The notes beneath the pieces are model-generated. The model did no database searches. It worked only from the letters and a program-made list of their open reading frames with translations, and was not told where the DNA came from. The position numbers were made by a program, and so were the translations under genes. This document shows, piece after piece, positions 1-13,927 of a DNA stretch of 64,000 bases. Numbering within the stretch: the stretch's first letter is position 1; each line of letters opens with the position of its first letter. The DNA comes from Moesziomyces globuligerus. Lineage: Eukaryota > Basidiomycota > Ustilaginomycetes > Ustilaginales > Ustilaginaceae. Location: contig JARVLF010000006.1 in NCBI GenBank assembly GCA_030849465.1, forward strand, positions 992,001 through 1,056,000, read 5' to 3'.

Positions 1-2824
1 ATGGACAGCAGCCCGACGGCGCACGCGGCCACCACAAGGTCCCGGAGTCCATAACGCGTCGACTCATCCGGGGAAAGGACCACCTCTACCGCCTTTTGAT
101 ACTCGGCGGCTGCTGGCACCGAGCCGAGCTCTGGCAGGACGAATTTGAGGTTGCCCTTGGCGTAGAAAAGGTTCTGCAGTCGCGGCGTCTGCGTCAACGG
201 CAGACTGGGAGGGAGGTAGAGTGGGAGCGCAGCTCCCGGGGCATTCTGACGCCCAACAACGTGGGCTTCGACATGTTCGCACAGCTGAAGCGCCTCCTGG
301 AACCTGGGCTGGGATGCTTGCCGTTCTTCCGCCTCATGATTCGATCCGGCCTTCGAGGCAGCCGGCGCAGCATTTGCCGAGCACATGACACCCAGCAAGT
401 TTTCGTAGGCGTCCCAGTATCCCGGACGGAGGCGGATGGCCCTCCACCACCAGCTCTCAGCTTCGTGGTAGCGACCGAGCGCGCGGAGCGTGGTTCCGAT
501 GTTGCTCATGCTCTCGACGTAGTTGGGGTCGATGCGCAGGATGAGGTTGTTGTACCAGAGCGAGCCCGCATAGTTGTCGGCGGCGTAGTATGCGCACGAG
601 AGCAGCAGCAGCGTGGGAAGGTGCTCCGGGTGGAGCTTGTGGAGGGTATGCAGCAAGGGTAGGAGGGTAGGATGCAGCTTATCGGCCCCCTTCGGCGCGG
701 ACGCCGCCTGAGGCGCTCCCTGCGTGTAGAGATTGTGAGCGTACTGGAGCAGCTGATCGCGCACCTCGGGCGACGAGACGTCGTGGCCAGCAGCACTGGA
801 TGCAGCACTGAGCAGCTCGACCGGATCGCGGGCTCCGTCACGCAGCGTCGGTGTCTGGACGGGCGGGGCCATGCCATTGAAGGTGTCTGCGTGCACATCG
901 CTGAACCCGGGAGCACCTGCTTCGTGCTTTTGTGCTTTGCGCCCGTCGTCGACGGCATGGATGCGGCGCTCCTTGGCAGGGGGCTGGGCATAATGAGCCT
1001 GAGCTAAGTTCTCGTTGTGCAGACGGGTATAGTAACCCTCAGCGAGCGCTTGGAGCTGGGTGCGGTAGTGACTGGCGAAGTCGGGTGGGAAGAAGCGCGT
1101 GGCCTCTTGGGGGCGGTGGAGCTGGTCCGAGGCAGGTTTGGCGTCTGCCGTCTGCTGCTGATCATTTTCTCCGTGGACTGCCTGGTTGATGAGGTGGATC
1201 TGACGCTGCTCGAGGGCCTTGCGAGCCTGTGCTTGTGCATGCGGACCTTCGAGACCAGCCCAGGCGCGAAGCTGACCGGCGATGGCCTCTTGCTCGGAGG
1301 CAGAGAGCGGTCTCCACGAGTTGGGTTGGGAAGTGCCGCCGGGCGTAGACGCAATGCTGGTGAGCGCTGCAGTGGCATACGCTGCGGCGATGGCGAGCGT
1401 CGAGTACTCGTCTTTGGTAAAGTCGCGGTAGGTGGGCTGGAAGAGGAGCTCGGCTTCTTCGTCCTCTTCACCTAGTTCGGCCAAGGTGCTGCCCTCGGGG
1501 ACGGGTTCGAGCTTCGAGGTTTCGCGAGCGTTGGCACCTGTAGCGGCCGTCGATGAATCTTCGCCTACGGTGACCGCCTTGGCGCGGCGTTCCGGGGGCA
1601 CCTCGGATACGGGCACCCACCAACCGGCTCTTGCAGTGCCGCCGGGCGTCTGGACCACCTGAAAGGGGTAGGGGAAGGGCGACATGACGTTTGGCTCAAA
1701 GTCGTAGCTGGTGTCGCTGGAATCGGTGGAGCTTATCGACGCGCTGGAAAGATGACGTGGAACGGATCGGATACGCGAATGCTTCCGGCGAAAAGAGGGT
1801 GAAGGCGGCGGGGGCAGCATCTGCAAGGGCGGGTTGGGCATCAAGGGCATGCTGGGAACACCCGAGAGACTGAAGCCCATGTGGGGGTTGGTCGCGTCCC
1901 AATAGCGTGCGTTTGCGCTCGAGGCACGGCCGAAGGACTGCTCGACGCCTTGAGAGGGCATCTCGATGTGGCTCAGGCCGAGGAAGCGAAGGTACTCTGT
2001 GATCGAGTTGGCGTCTGCGCCCGTGTCGAGAGCAGTAAAGGTGGTCGTGTCGGACGCAGAGCGAGGATGCGTCGCTGAGCTCGTTGCACGCGTCGAGCTG
2101 CTGGCGGCAGCTTGTGGGTGGGCATCCGACGTGCTGGACGACGATGCTGCTGCCACGGCGCCCGGGATAGCTTGATTCGCATCCTGGGTGAAAGCAGCAG
2201 CCGCTCTGAGCGCCATGTGGGCGCGCCATTGGGATTGGGCTTCGCGTGCTGCGGCCTGTGCGGCGATCCTTCCCATCTGTGCCTCTGCATTGGCCGAATC
2301 AGAGGCGTGTGCTGTTGTTGTGGATTGGATATCGGAGCTCGAGGGCGCGGCAGCGGACTGCGGCTGGGGAGGAGCGTGGGCTGAGCGGCCCATCTGGCTC
2401 TGGAGTGTGGATGCGATGTGAGCGCTCATTGCGGCCGAATAGCCGGCCGAGTCGGACCAGTTGCGGGTCATGGGCGTGGACTGGAGATCCGAAGGATGAG
2501 CAGCAGCGTCGCTGAACGAGAGCGCCGCAGCCGACGCCTGTGCCTTGGCCTGGTTGAGCAGTGCGGAGCTGACCGCCTGCAGGCCCTCGGCACCCGAGCT
2601 GGCCTGGGCGGCCATGGCCGAGGCGGCGCGGAGCATGTCGTTGGCGGTGGCAGCAGGTGCCAAGCTGCCGAGCGACGACCTGCGTTGCGATGGATGCGAA
2701 TCAGCCAGGAGCGCTGCGGATGCGAGCTGCTCCGAGCCCCTCCGATACGCTGCCGCATTGCTGCTGCTGCTGCTGCTGGCGGCGTCCGCGTTTGAGGAGA
2801 ACGTGCTTGGCGGAAGGTTCGGCA
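1..2824 (-). CDS. Large TPR protein, probably fungal GT41 (O-GlcNAc-transferase-like); partial, C-terminus outside window
   Basis: An open frame runs from an ATG at 2824 to the left edge with no stop, giving at least 941 residues; the C-terminus is missing. The first ~250 residues are Ala/Ser/Gln-rich and look disordered. A middle part carries RxFFPPDFASHYRTQLQ-like conserved sequence. From about residue 720 there are TPR-type helices: SLWYNNLILRIDPNYVES followed by NIGTTLRALGRYHEAES and WWWRAIRLRPGYWDAYEN. From memory, this pattern of a long disordered N-terminus and a WWWRA-containing TPR occurs in basidiomycete proteins annotated as glycosyltransferase family 41, relatives of O-GlcNAc transferase. 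The catalytic GT41 domain would lie beyond position 1, so the enzymatic assignment is inference. It could instead be a TPR scaffold. It is transcribed divergently from PAM18 across a 1.4-kb gap. Confidence 0.6.
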
Positions 2825-4231
2825 TGGTGTGAGTGTGCAGCGAAGCCGAGTGGGGTCGATTAGAGGGCCATGGAGCGAGCGAGCGAGCGTTTGCGGCCTC
2901 GGAGCACGATCGGAGCCAGCCGAGAAGCTGGAGACGAGCAGCGGATAATGAAGGTAGGGAGGCGAGATGCACTTTCGGGAGAGGCCGAAGGATAGGCTTG
3001 CTCGACTTGGATCAAGAGAGAGGCACGAATGCCAAGAGGGCGGCTGCGCCTCAGGGTCCTTTCGTCCAAGCTCGGCAGCCGAAATCTCGCTCGTCATCCT
3101 ATGCGCGCGTGCACCTGCGCTTCCACACAGACGCACAGACCTGTACAGACCTGCACCGACGCTCATACACTCCTACGCTCCCACGCAAGCTTCAACTCGC
3201 AGACGTCTGAGCGTGTGCGGATGAGCCGTGCCTGGCTGGTGCATTGGCTGAATCACGTTTCGGCAGAGCCGGGTTGGCGCCATGCTGCAGTGCACGGTTC
3301 TGTTCTCCACACGCTCTAAAATTCGCACGCCGCTCAGTGGATCAACCGGAAGATCGGAGCGCTCCGCTCGTTGGCCGACCGTCATCGGCTCTGACCATGA
3401 CAAACGCCTTCTCGAAATGCGGCGACGCTGATCGGCTCCTGTCTGTATCCTCGACCTCTCTAAGCGTTGCTACTTCGATGGATGCGGTTCGAACGGGTTC
3501 TTCGAGAACGGTGGATGCACTGCATTGCGGTTGAGCGTTGATTCGGCGCGCAGGACGGGCGCGTGACGTCGGTTTGGACTCATGCGTACTTCTGTACCAT
3601 AAAAAATTCCGCTCTGCTTAGGTGCACAAACAGCCCGGCGACTCGCCCGGCCAATTTCGCTGCAGGCCTCAAGAAGGTCTGCAACCTGCGCAGCGCAGCT
3701 CAGCCCACGCATCGTTACGTAGTTGCGGCAACGATTCTGCACAGCACAAATCGGGACACCCAGGGACGCCCATACCGCGCTCTCACAGCCTCGTTTGTCG
3801 CTGAAACTGGATGATGAGAAGCCCAACTGTGCCCTCGCTCACGAGCATATGCCCATCAGCCCTCCGAGCTCGTCCGATGCGACACTGTCTCAGGCTGCCG
3901 GCCGATCGGGGATGAAGGGAGACGCGGCCACGAAACATTGGGTGTGGATGAGTGTGAGTTGGCTAGGGGTAACATTGTCTGGCCTCGAATTTATCGGGGC
4001 ATGTCGTGCGGGAGGGGCGCAGGCAGGCTGGAGGCGGATCGAAAAAGATTCGGAAAGTCGAGTCGAGTCGAGTCGAGTCGAGTCGAGTCGAGTCGGGTTG
4101 CGGGCGTGGCGTGGCGGCTCGGCTTTGCTGAGCATCGCTTGCACCATCAACTTTGTCAGACCCTGATCAACTTTGTCTTGTCTACCTATCCACCTCAATC
4201 TCGACAGAGCACGACGTGACGCTTGGCAGAA
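2825..4231. other. Divergent intergenic region between the TPR protein and PAM18
   Basis: About 1.4 kb without a supportable gene; the short ORFs on both strands have no recognisable protein features. It must hold the promoters of both flanking genes, which are head to head. The only notable sequence element is a pentanucleotide tandem repeat at 4056-4095, listed separately. No TATA box could be assigned with confidence. Confidence 0.6.
4056..4095. repeat. Pentanucleotide tandem repeat (AGTCG)8
   Basis: Eight uninterrupted AGTCG copies, ending with a diverged unit (GGTTG). It lies about 135 bp upstream of the PAM18 start codon, so it is within the promoter or 5' leader of that gene. Confidence 0.95.
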
Positions 4232-4809
4232 ATGATTGGCTCTACATCTGCACGAGCGCTTTGCAGGGCTTCTGGTCTCTCTACACGCACGGGTAGCACA
4301 TCCCGGCTTGTGTCTCAGTCATCTTCGACCCGCGCTGGGTCTCGGGCTTTTGCATCACGTTCGCTCTCGACGCCGTTTCGTGGTACTTCGTCTGCGCTGC
4401 TGCAGCACACGCAGCCACGCGAGATCGCAACACCCATCATGATCGGTGCAGGCCTCGTCACCGCAGGCCTCATCGCCAATCTGCTCCTCAACCCCAAAAA
4501 CGGCGCAGGCCCTTCCGGAGGTAAATGGATCAAGGGTGGCTTCAACACAAAGATGGACAAGAAGGAGGCGGCTCAGATCCTCGGTCTCCGCGAAACAGCC
4601 CTCACAAAGGCAAAGGTCAAAGACGCACACCGTAGAATGATGATCGCAAACCATCCAGACCGCGGTGGCGCCCCCTACCTCGCTTCAAGTAAGTATCCTA
4701 CACCCATCGCATCTCTGCTGACCACATGTGTGTTAACTCACTTGGTCTTGTATCGCTCGTAGAGATCAACGAGGCAAAGGACTTGCTCGACAAAATGGTC
4801 TCCCGCTAA
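4232..4809 (+). CDS. PAM18: Mitochondrial import motor J-protein Pam18/Tim14
   Basis: J-domain co-chaperone of the TIM23 import motor; it stimulates Hsp70 (Ssc1) ATPase at the matrix face of the inner membrane. Two exons: 4232-4688 and 4763-4809, joined across a GTAAGT...TCGTAG intron (4689-4762) that splits a Lys codon. The product is 167 residues, close to the 168 of yeast Pam18. Residues 1-55 are Ser/Arg-rich, like a presequence. A membrane segment follows at about 69-84 (GAGLVTAGLIANLLL). The C-terminal J domain has the HPD motif at 141-143 (ANHPDRGG) and ends KINEAKDLLDKMVSR. Without splicing the frame would run into the intron and lose that conserved end. The in-frame upstream codon at 4223 is TTG, so the ATG at 4232 was chosen. 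Confidence 0.95.
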
Positions 4810-5132
4810 AACCCTCACCAACATCCACCATACACCACTACTCTCCAATCACTCCCTCAACACTCTGTACATCTCGTCCAACTGCATTCTACTAGACACA
4901 TCCCGAATCGATACGGACCTTGCCGCGTCACATCCAGCACTCGTTGCCGAACATCACTTTGAATTGTCGCGCCGCCCACCGCACGGGTTCAACACCACAC
5001 CGCTACGGCCAATCCGACAACAACAGAAGCTAGAAACTGAAAAGGGAAAAAAGCAAGGGAAAAGGGGGAAGAGCGGGGGAAAGGCAAGGTCAAGGCGATT
5101 TGGAAGGAAAAGAAAAAGGTGACGGCACTCTC
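4810..5132. other. Convergent 3' region PAM18/SEC23 with purine tract
   Basis: 323 bp between two converging stop codons. Positions about 5036-5120 on the + strand are almost pure A/G with a few C, so the SEC23 transcript would carry a pyrimidine-rich 3' UTR. No gene seen. Confidence 0.6.
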
Positions 5133-8677
<3,545 letters not shown>

Positions 8678-10147
8678 ATGCCCGACGAGACTGCACAGCA
8701 GCGCGCCGAGCGCCAGAACCGGCTCTCGCACGCCATGGGTGTCATGTTTCTCCAGGACAAGGTCGACAAGCTCGAGCGCGACGTCAGCAAGATCACCTAT
8801 CCGCGCTCCATGCGCCCCACAAAGAGCGGCCCCGCTGCCGGCCTCGCTGCCTCGGCGCACACCCGGTACGATGCGTCTACACACGGTCTCCCCAGGCCGA
8901 GAGCCGCCACGGGGCCCGGTGTAGCTGCCACCACCACCACCACCACCACCGCCGCCCCGGCTACGGCCACGTCCACCGCCTCAGCCACGTGCATCCGGCT
9001 CGTCGACGCCAGCGTGCTCATCTTTTCGCTACGCAGCGTGCACAACTGGAGCCGCGACGGTACGACGTGCGTGGTGATCCCGCTCGAGGCGATCAACACG
9101 CTCGATCTGCTCAAGAAGGGCGATGCGCCCATCAACCTCGCCGCGCGCAAGGCGACGCGCTGGCTCGAAGACCGCATCGCGCTCGCGCCCAACGACGGCG
9201 ATCGGCTGCTCACCCATCCGACGCCGGGCATGTTTGCGCAGAAGCAGGGCTTCCGCGCCTCGGCCGCACACATCGAACAGGCCAGGGCGGCGGTCGTCGC
9301 CGCACGCGCACCTACGTCGCAGCCAGAGGCGAGCACGAGCGTCCGCGATGCGTTCGCGTGCGCAGAGGCGCCGCGGTATCTGCGCGAGCTGCTGGCTGCG
9401 TGCGTGTATTGCCGCACCGCATGTGCGCACGCGGTCGACTTTGCCGTCGCGCTAGCCTACCCGCCTGCCCACGTGCAGGATCAGATGCTCGACGAAAGCA
9501 CAGCCGAGCCAGAGAGGCCGAGCTACCTCATCCGCACCGATGGCAGGGCGACCGAAGCCTGGCTCGACGCCTACGGCGTCTCGGTCGACGTCGTGCCCAC
9601 CTCCAAGACGTGGACGGGCGAAAAGACTTCCTCGCGCTTCCACGCCCACTCGGGCGCGCCGCACGACACGGACGCTCGTCCTACTAGCACCAGCGCAGCC
9701 GCAACCAGGTCGGCGCGGCACTCGTCGGGTCTGCGCTCCGAGAGCGACACCGCCACGCCCACCGGCACGCTCGAGGCGGACGACGACGGCTCGATCGTAG
9801 CGCGGCCGTCGTCGCCGACGAGTTCGTATGCCTCGTTCACCACCTCGCACACCGCGTCGACGCAGGAGGATCGTGCGAGCCACCGGTCGAACCGCTCGAA
9901 TCGCTCGAATCGCTCGGCGCACAGCAGTGCCTCGAGCAGCGCGCGCATCGTCCGTCATCCTCCCGACGCGCCGGCCGTCTGCACCTCGGACGCTGCAGAT
10001 GCACGCTCCGGCTGCAGACTCACCGCGCGCACGCTCCACAAGACCAAGTCCGGCGCAGACAAGATGGAGGACTACCTCCGAAGGCTCGAGGCCGGCGTCG
10101 CTGCCGAGTCTCCGACCCCGACTACGTCCCGACGGTTTGGCTCATGA
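8678..10147 (+). CDS. PIN-domain protein, NMD4-like
   Basis: 489 residues, no intron, ATG at 8678. The N-terminus has a short heptad-like helix (VMFLQDKVDKLERDVSK) and then a low-complexity stretch with seven Thr residues from an ACC repeat. From about residue 105 the pattern RLVDASVLIFSLRSVHNW, then VVIPLEAINTLDLLKKG and AARKATRWLED, matches the start of PIN nuclease-fold domains. It is most like yeast Nmd4, a Upf1 partner in nonsense-mediated decay. D110 and E137 sit where PIN acidic residues are expected; whether all active-site acids are present cannot be judged. The C-terminal third is Ser/Arg/Thr-rich and probably disordered, with a repeated SNRSNRSNRS. The PIN assignment is moderately firm; the link to nonsense-mediated decay is inference. 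Confidence 0.6.
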   Translation: MPDETAQQRAERQNRLSHAMGVMFLQDKVDKLERDVSKITYPRSMRPTKSGPAAGLAASAHTRYDASTHGLPRPRAATGPGVAATTTTTTTAAPATATSTASATCIRLVDASVLIFSLRSVHNWSRDGTTCVVIPLEAINTLDLLKKGDAPINLAARKATRWLEDRIALAPNDGDRLLTHPTPGMFAQKQGFRASAAHIEQARAAVVAARAPTSQPEASTSVRDAFACAEAPRYLRELLAACVYCRTACAHAVDFAVALAYPPAHVQDQMLDESTAEPERPSYLIRTDGRATEAWLDAYGVSVDVVPTSKTWTGEKTSSRFHAHSGAPHDTDARPTSTSAAATRSARHSSGLRSESDTATPTGTLEADDDGSIVARPSSPTSSYASFTTSHTASTQEDRASHRSNRSNRSNRSAHSSASSSARIVRHPPDAPAVCTSDAADARSGCRLTARTLHKTKSGADKMEDYLRRLEAGVAAESPTPTTSRRFGS

Positions 10148-10282
10148 TACCCCTTTGCTACGTGCTTTCAAATTGGCCCGATCAATTTCACTACGAGCCG
10201 GCGACTTTTCGTTTGTGGTGAATGCGTTCTGGACGAGTTGGAAGGCGATTAATGTACAAGGGATGATGCGGTGGGGGTGAAG

Positions 10283-10808
10283 CTAGGGGTTGGGTTGGGG
10301 ACGGGAAGGTTTGGACTTTGCGGTGGGGTTGGCGATGGCGGGGGGAGGTGGACGTTTTGAGTTCTGTCGTTTCTCGCGGAGGGCGCTGGCGAGGCGGTCT
10401 CTGAGGTCTCTGCCCCATACGCCTAGTTTCTCGGGTTTGGTGTTGGCGAGGTAGCCGTCGAGGCCGCCGAGTTTGTCCATGGTGCGGAGCGCCGAGGTGG
10501 AGACGCGCGTCGTGAAGAAGGCGTGGAGCGTGGGCGAGTAGAGGCGTTTGGTCTGGATGTTGGGAGTCCAGGTGCGCGCGGTCTTTTGGCGCGACTTGGG
10601 TACGTTGTGACCCGACTGGATCGTCTTGCCATCGTACAGCCCGCGCTGGGCGCGCTTGAAGATCATTCCGGCCTCGGCGATGCTCTGGCCGGCATTGCGC
10701 GACTTGGGCGACGAGAACGAGGTGGTGCGTGTCGATGCTCCGGCTCCGGATCCGCGACTACCGCGGTAGGTCGTGCGCGATCCGAGTCGAATCGCCGTAA
10801 AGAACATG
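10283..10808 (-). CDS. MRPL24: Mitochondrial ribosomal protein bL28m
   Basis: Large-subunit protein of the mitochondrial ribosome (yeast Mrpl24, bacterial L28 family). The L28 core is clear: KRAQRGLYDGKTIQSGHNV, then PKSRQKTARTWTPNIQTKR and a SALRTMDKLGGLDGYL region. The start chosen is the ATG at 10808, giving 174 residues with an Arg/Ser/Thr-rich, acid-free N-terminus (MFFTAIRLGSRTTYRG) suited to a mitochondrial presequence. The frame stays open further upstream, but the codon at 10861 is TTG. The C-terminal tail is Pro/Lys-rich. It converges with the PIN-domain gene (135 bp between stops) and diverges from IMP4. Confidence 0.92.
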
Positions 10809-11155
10809 CTGTCGAGTTTCCCGTAGGCCGAGCGTCGAGCGTGCAAGGATGGTGTGCACAACGATGACTAGCAGCCAGTCCGAGAGCTTTTTCGCTTCCA
10901 GCCTTGCGCAAGCCGCCCCAAGCACGCGCGATTTGTCAGGATTTCATCACGCTTCTTCGCAGGTGCAGTCCTCGGAAATCGGAAGCGAGTCGAAAGTGAC
11001 GCCGACTGAAATTTCGCTTGGCCTTTACTCTGCGCCTTTGGCCAAATTTCCACCTCGCTCCGCTGTCGACACCCTTCCTCCCCACCGCCACCTTCCACCC
11101 CCTTCATACACACACTCTCTGCGGATCGCGAACTCGGTGTTGGATTGCGGGCAAC
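10809..11155. other. Divergent promoter region MRPL24 / IMP4
   Basis: 347 bp between two divergent starts, shared by a mitochondrial ribosomal protein gene and a nucleolar ribosome-biogenesis gene. No distinct TATA box or repeat was recognised. Confidence 0.6.
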
Positions 11156-12025
11156 ATGTTGCGACGACAGACGCGCGAGCGGCGCGAGTACATCTACAAG
11201 AAGGCGCTCGAGAGCAAGGAGCATCAGCTGTACGAGCGCAAGCAGGCGATCCGTGCTGCGCTCGCCTCGGGCAAACCGCTGCCGGACGAACTGCGCGGCA
11301 AGGATGCGGCGGAGCTGGGGCGGGATCTGGCGTTGGACGCAGCGCAGGATGCGCCAGGAGCGAGCATCGACGACGAGTACTCGCGCGCGGGCACGTACGA
11401 TCCGCGCGTGCTCGTCACCACCTCGCGCGATCCGAGCTCGCGCCTCACCCAGTTCGCAAAGGAGGTCCGGCTGCTCTTCCCCAACTCGACGCGTCTCAAC
11501 CGCGGCTCGTATACCGTCGCCGACCTCGCGGCTGCTGCACGCAGCAATGGGATTACGGATATGGTGGTGCTGCACGAACACAGAGGCGTTCCAGACGCCA
11601 TGGTCGTTAGCCACTTTCCGCACGGCCCCACTCTGCTCTTTACGTTGCACAACGTCGTGCTCAGACACGAAGTCGCTGCACATGCGAGCTCAACCGTCTC
11701 GGAACAGTATCCCCACCTCATCTTCGAAGGCTTCAGCTCCAAGTTGGGCGAACGCGTCAAATCGGCTTTGAAGTTCCTCTTTCCTGTGCCAAAGGAGGAC
11801 TCGAAGAGGGTCATGACGTTTGCCAACAAGAACGACTTTATCGCCTTCCGACACCACGTGTTCGTAAAGACAAGCCACAGAGAAGTTCAGCTCGCAGAGG
11901 TCGGTCCCAGGTTCGACGCCAGGCTCTTCGAGATCAAACAGGGCACCGTCGAACAGACAAACGCAGACACAGAATGGGTCCTCAGACCCTACATGAACAC
12001 GGCCAAGAAACGAACCCAACTCTAG
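11156..12025 (+). CDS. IMP4: U3 snoRNP protein Imp4 (Brix domain)
   Basis: Component of the Mpp10-Imp3-Imp4 complex in the small-subunit processome, needed for early 18S rRNA cleavages in the nucleolus. 289 residues against 290 in yeast, no intron. The N-terminus RRQTRERREYIYKKALESK is the usual Imp4 opening. The Brix domain starts near residue 80 (PRVLVTTSRDPSSRLTQFAK) and continues through FPNSTRLNRGSYTVADL, VVLHEHRGVPDAMVVSHFP and GPTLLFTLHNVVLRH to the closing LFEIKQGTVEQ. The ATG at 11156 is the first in frame that gives the conserved start; the frame extends upstream without family similarity. Convergent with VMA2. Confidence 0.96.
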   Translation: MLRRQTRERREYIYKKALESKEHQLYERKQAIRAALASGKPLPDELRGKDAAELGRDLALDAAQDAPGASIDDEYSRAGTYDPRVLVTTSRDPSSRLTQFAKEVRLLFPNSTRLNRGSYTVADLAAAARSNGITDMVVLHEHRGVPDAMVVSHFPHGPTLLFTLHNVVLRHEVAAHASSTVSEQYPHLIFEGFSSKLGERVKSALKFLFPVPKEDSKRVMTFANKNDFIAFRHHVFVKTSHREVQLAEVGPRFDARLFEIKQGTVEQTNADTEWVLRPYMNTAKKRTQL

Positions 12026-12337
12026 ACAAACCGCCCCCTCTGCCTTTTCCACCCCGTCATTTGTACTTGTATCCCCCGCCTTGAATCCATTTCTCCTCTC
12101 GAATCGCAAACCCACACGCGACTGCACATGCTCACCAGACAAAAGGCGCTCAAACCCGCGCAGCATAAAAGGTGCAAGACGGTGAATTGAAGCCGGATAG
12201 AAAGATGTGATGGGCGAGGAAAACCGATGCACGAACAACCAACACCGAGCTTGTGAGTCGTGCGGTCGACAAGTTTCGGATGCAAGCGTGATGCGCCGGA
12301 CACTGGCGGGGTTAGGGCAAGGGAGAGCAAGCGCGAT
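12026..12337. other. Convergent 3' region IMP4/VMA2
   Basis: 312 bp between converging stop codons; only 3' UTR-like sequence, no gene or repeat recognised. Confidence 0.6.
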
Positions 12338-13927
12338 CTACTGGTCGTCTACGAGCTTAGCATCGTCGTCCACCTGGTCGCGGGTATCCTTTCCACCCTC
12401 CTTGTTGTCGTGCTCATCGCGCTGAGGTGCACCCTCCTTCTTGGCGCGCCTCGAGTAAAACTCCTTGATGATCTTTGGGCTTACGCGGTTGAGCTGTTCC
12501 TTTGGGAAGATGCGGAGGAGGTCCCAGCCGATGTCGAGACTATCAAAGATGTGACGGTTCTCGTAGGCGCCCTGTTTGATAAACTTGTTTTCAAACTTGT
12601 CCATAAACTCGATGGCGAGCTTATCCTCCGGGCTGAGCGCCTCCTCACCGACGACGGCCTTCATCGCCGCAGCATCGCGACCCGTGGCGTAAGCGGCGTA
12701 CATCTGGTTCGAGACGTCCGAGTGATCGGCGCGCGTGTGCTTGGCGCCGATGGCCGACTTCATCAGCCTCGAGAGCGACGGCAGCACGTTGATGGGCGGG
12801 TAGATCTGACGGTTGTGCAGCTGACGATCGACGTAGATCTGCCCCTCGGTGATGTAGCCGGTCAAATCGGGGATCGGATGCGTCATGTCCTCGTTGGGCA
12901 TGGTCAGGATGGGGATCTGCGTGATCGATCCGTTCCTACCCGCCACGCGACCCGCACGCTCGTAGATGGTCGACAGATCGGTATACATGTAACCGGGGTA
13001 GCCACGTCGACCGGGCACCTCCTCGCGCGCCGCCGAGACCTCGCGGAGCGCATCGGCGTACGAGGTCATGTCGGTGAGCACGACGAGCACGTGCTTCTCG
13101 AGCTGGTAGGCGTAGTACTCGGCGGTGGTGAGCGCGAGACGCGGCGTGATGATGCGCTCGATGGTGGGGTCGTTGGCGAGGTTGAGGAAGAGCGTGACGC
13201 GGTCGAGCGAGCCGTTTTCCTCAAAGTCCTGCTTGAAGAAGCGCGCGGTCTCCATGTTGACGCCCATGGCGCCAAAGACGATGGAGAAGTTGTCCTCGTG
13301 GTCGTCGTGGACGCCCTTGCCTGCGCCGGGGCGCTTGACGAGGCCGGCCTGACGGCAGATCTGCGCGGCGATCTCGTTGTGCGGCAGACCGGCGGCGGAG
13401 AAGATGGGGATCTTCTGACCGCGCGCGATCGAGTTCATCGTGTCGATGGTGGAGATGCCCGTCTGGATCATCTCCTCGGGGTAGGTGCGCGAAAAGGGGT
13501 TGATGGGCGAGCCGTTGATGTCGAGGTAGTCCTCTGCGAACACGCGCGGGCCCTTGTCGATGGGCGCACCCGAGCCGTTGAAGATGCGGCCCTGCATGTC
13601 TTCCGAGACGGGGAGCTTCATGCTGGAGCCGGTGAACTCGATGTGCGTGTCGCGCACGTCGATGCCCGAGGTGCCTTCGAACACCTGGACGATGGCCTTG
13701 TTGCCCGAGACCTCGAGCACCTGACCGCCGCGACGCGAGCCGTCGGGGAGCGTGAGCGAGACGATCTCGTTGTACGAGGGGAACTTGACATTCTCGAGCA
13801 CGACGAGCGGACCGTTGATGGCCGAGACGGTGCGGTAGTCGAGGCGCGGATCGACGCTGTAGTTCTTGACGGCCGCCTGGGCGTTGATGTCAAAGAGCTC
13901 CTTATCGCTCATGCGAGGATCCGACAT
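12338..13927 (-). CDS. VMA2: V-type proton ATPase subunit B
   Basis: Non-catalytic nucleotide-binding subunit of the V1 sector of the vacuolar H+-ATPase, which acidifies vacuole and Golgi lumen. 529 residues, no intron. The family is unmistakable: [18 protein letters not shown] at the start of the beta-barrel, [18 protein letters not shown] in place of the catalytic P-loop of subunit A, and the ATPase alpha/beta signature [12 protein letters not shown]. The acidic, Lys-rich tail after REEYSRR-like sequence is variable. Start ATG at 13927 gives [13 protein letters not shown]; a second in-frame Met lies five codons on. The frame continues upstream to 14074, but that extension is Ala-rich and outside the family. 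Next to GUT2 on the same strand. Confidence 0.97.
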   Translation of the reverse strand: MSDPRMSDKELFDINAQAAVKNYSVDPRLDYRTVSAINGPLVVLENVKFPSYNEIVSLTLPDGSRRGGQVLEVSGNKAIVQVFEGTSGIDVRDTHIEFTGSSMKLPVSEDMQGRIFNGSGAPIDKGPRVFAEDYLDINGSPINPFSRTYPEEMIQTGISTIDTMNSIARGQKIPIFSAAGLPHNEIAAQICRQAGLVKRPGAGKGVHDDHEDNFSIVFGAMGVNMETARFFKQDFEENGSLDRVTLFLNLANDPTIERIITPRLALTTAEYYAYQLEKHVLVVLTDMTSYADALREVSAAREEVPGRRGYPGYMYTDLSTIYERAGRVAGRNGSITQIPILTMPNEDMTHPIPDLTGYITEGQIYVDRQLHNRQIYPPINVLPSLSRLMKSAIGAKHTRADHSDVSNQMYAAYATGRDAAAMKAVVGEEALSPEDKLAIEFMDKFENKFIKQGAYENRHIFDSLDIGWDLLRIFPKEQLNRVSPKIIKEFYSRRAKKEGAPQRDEHDNKEGGKDTRDQVDDDAKLVDDQ

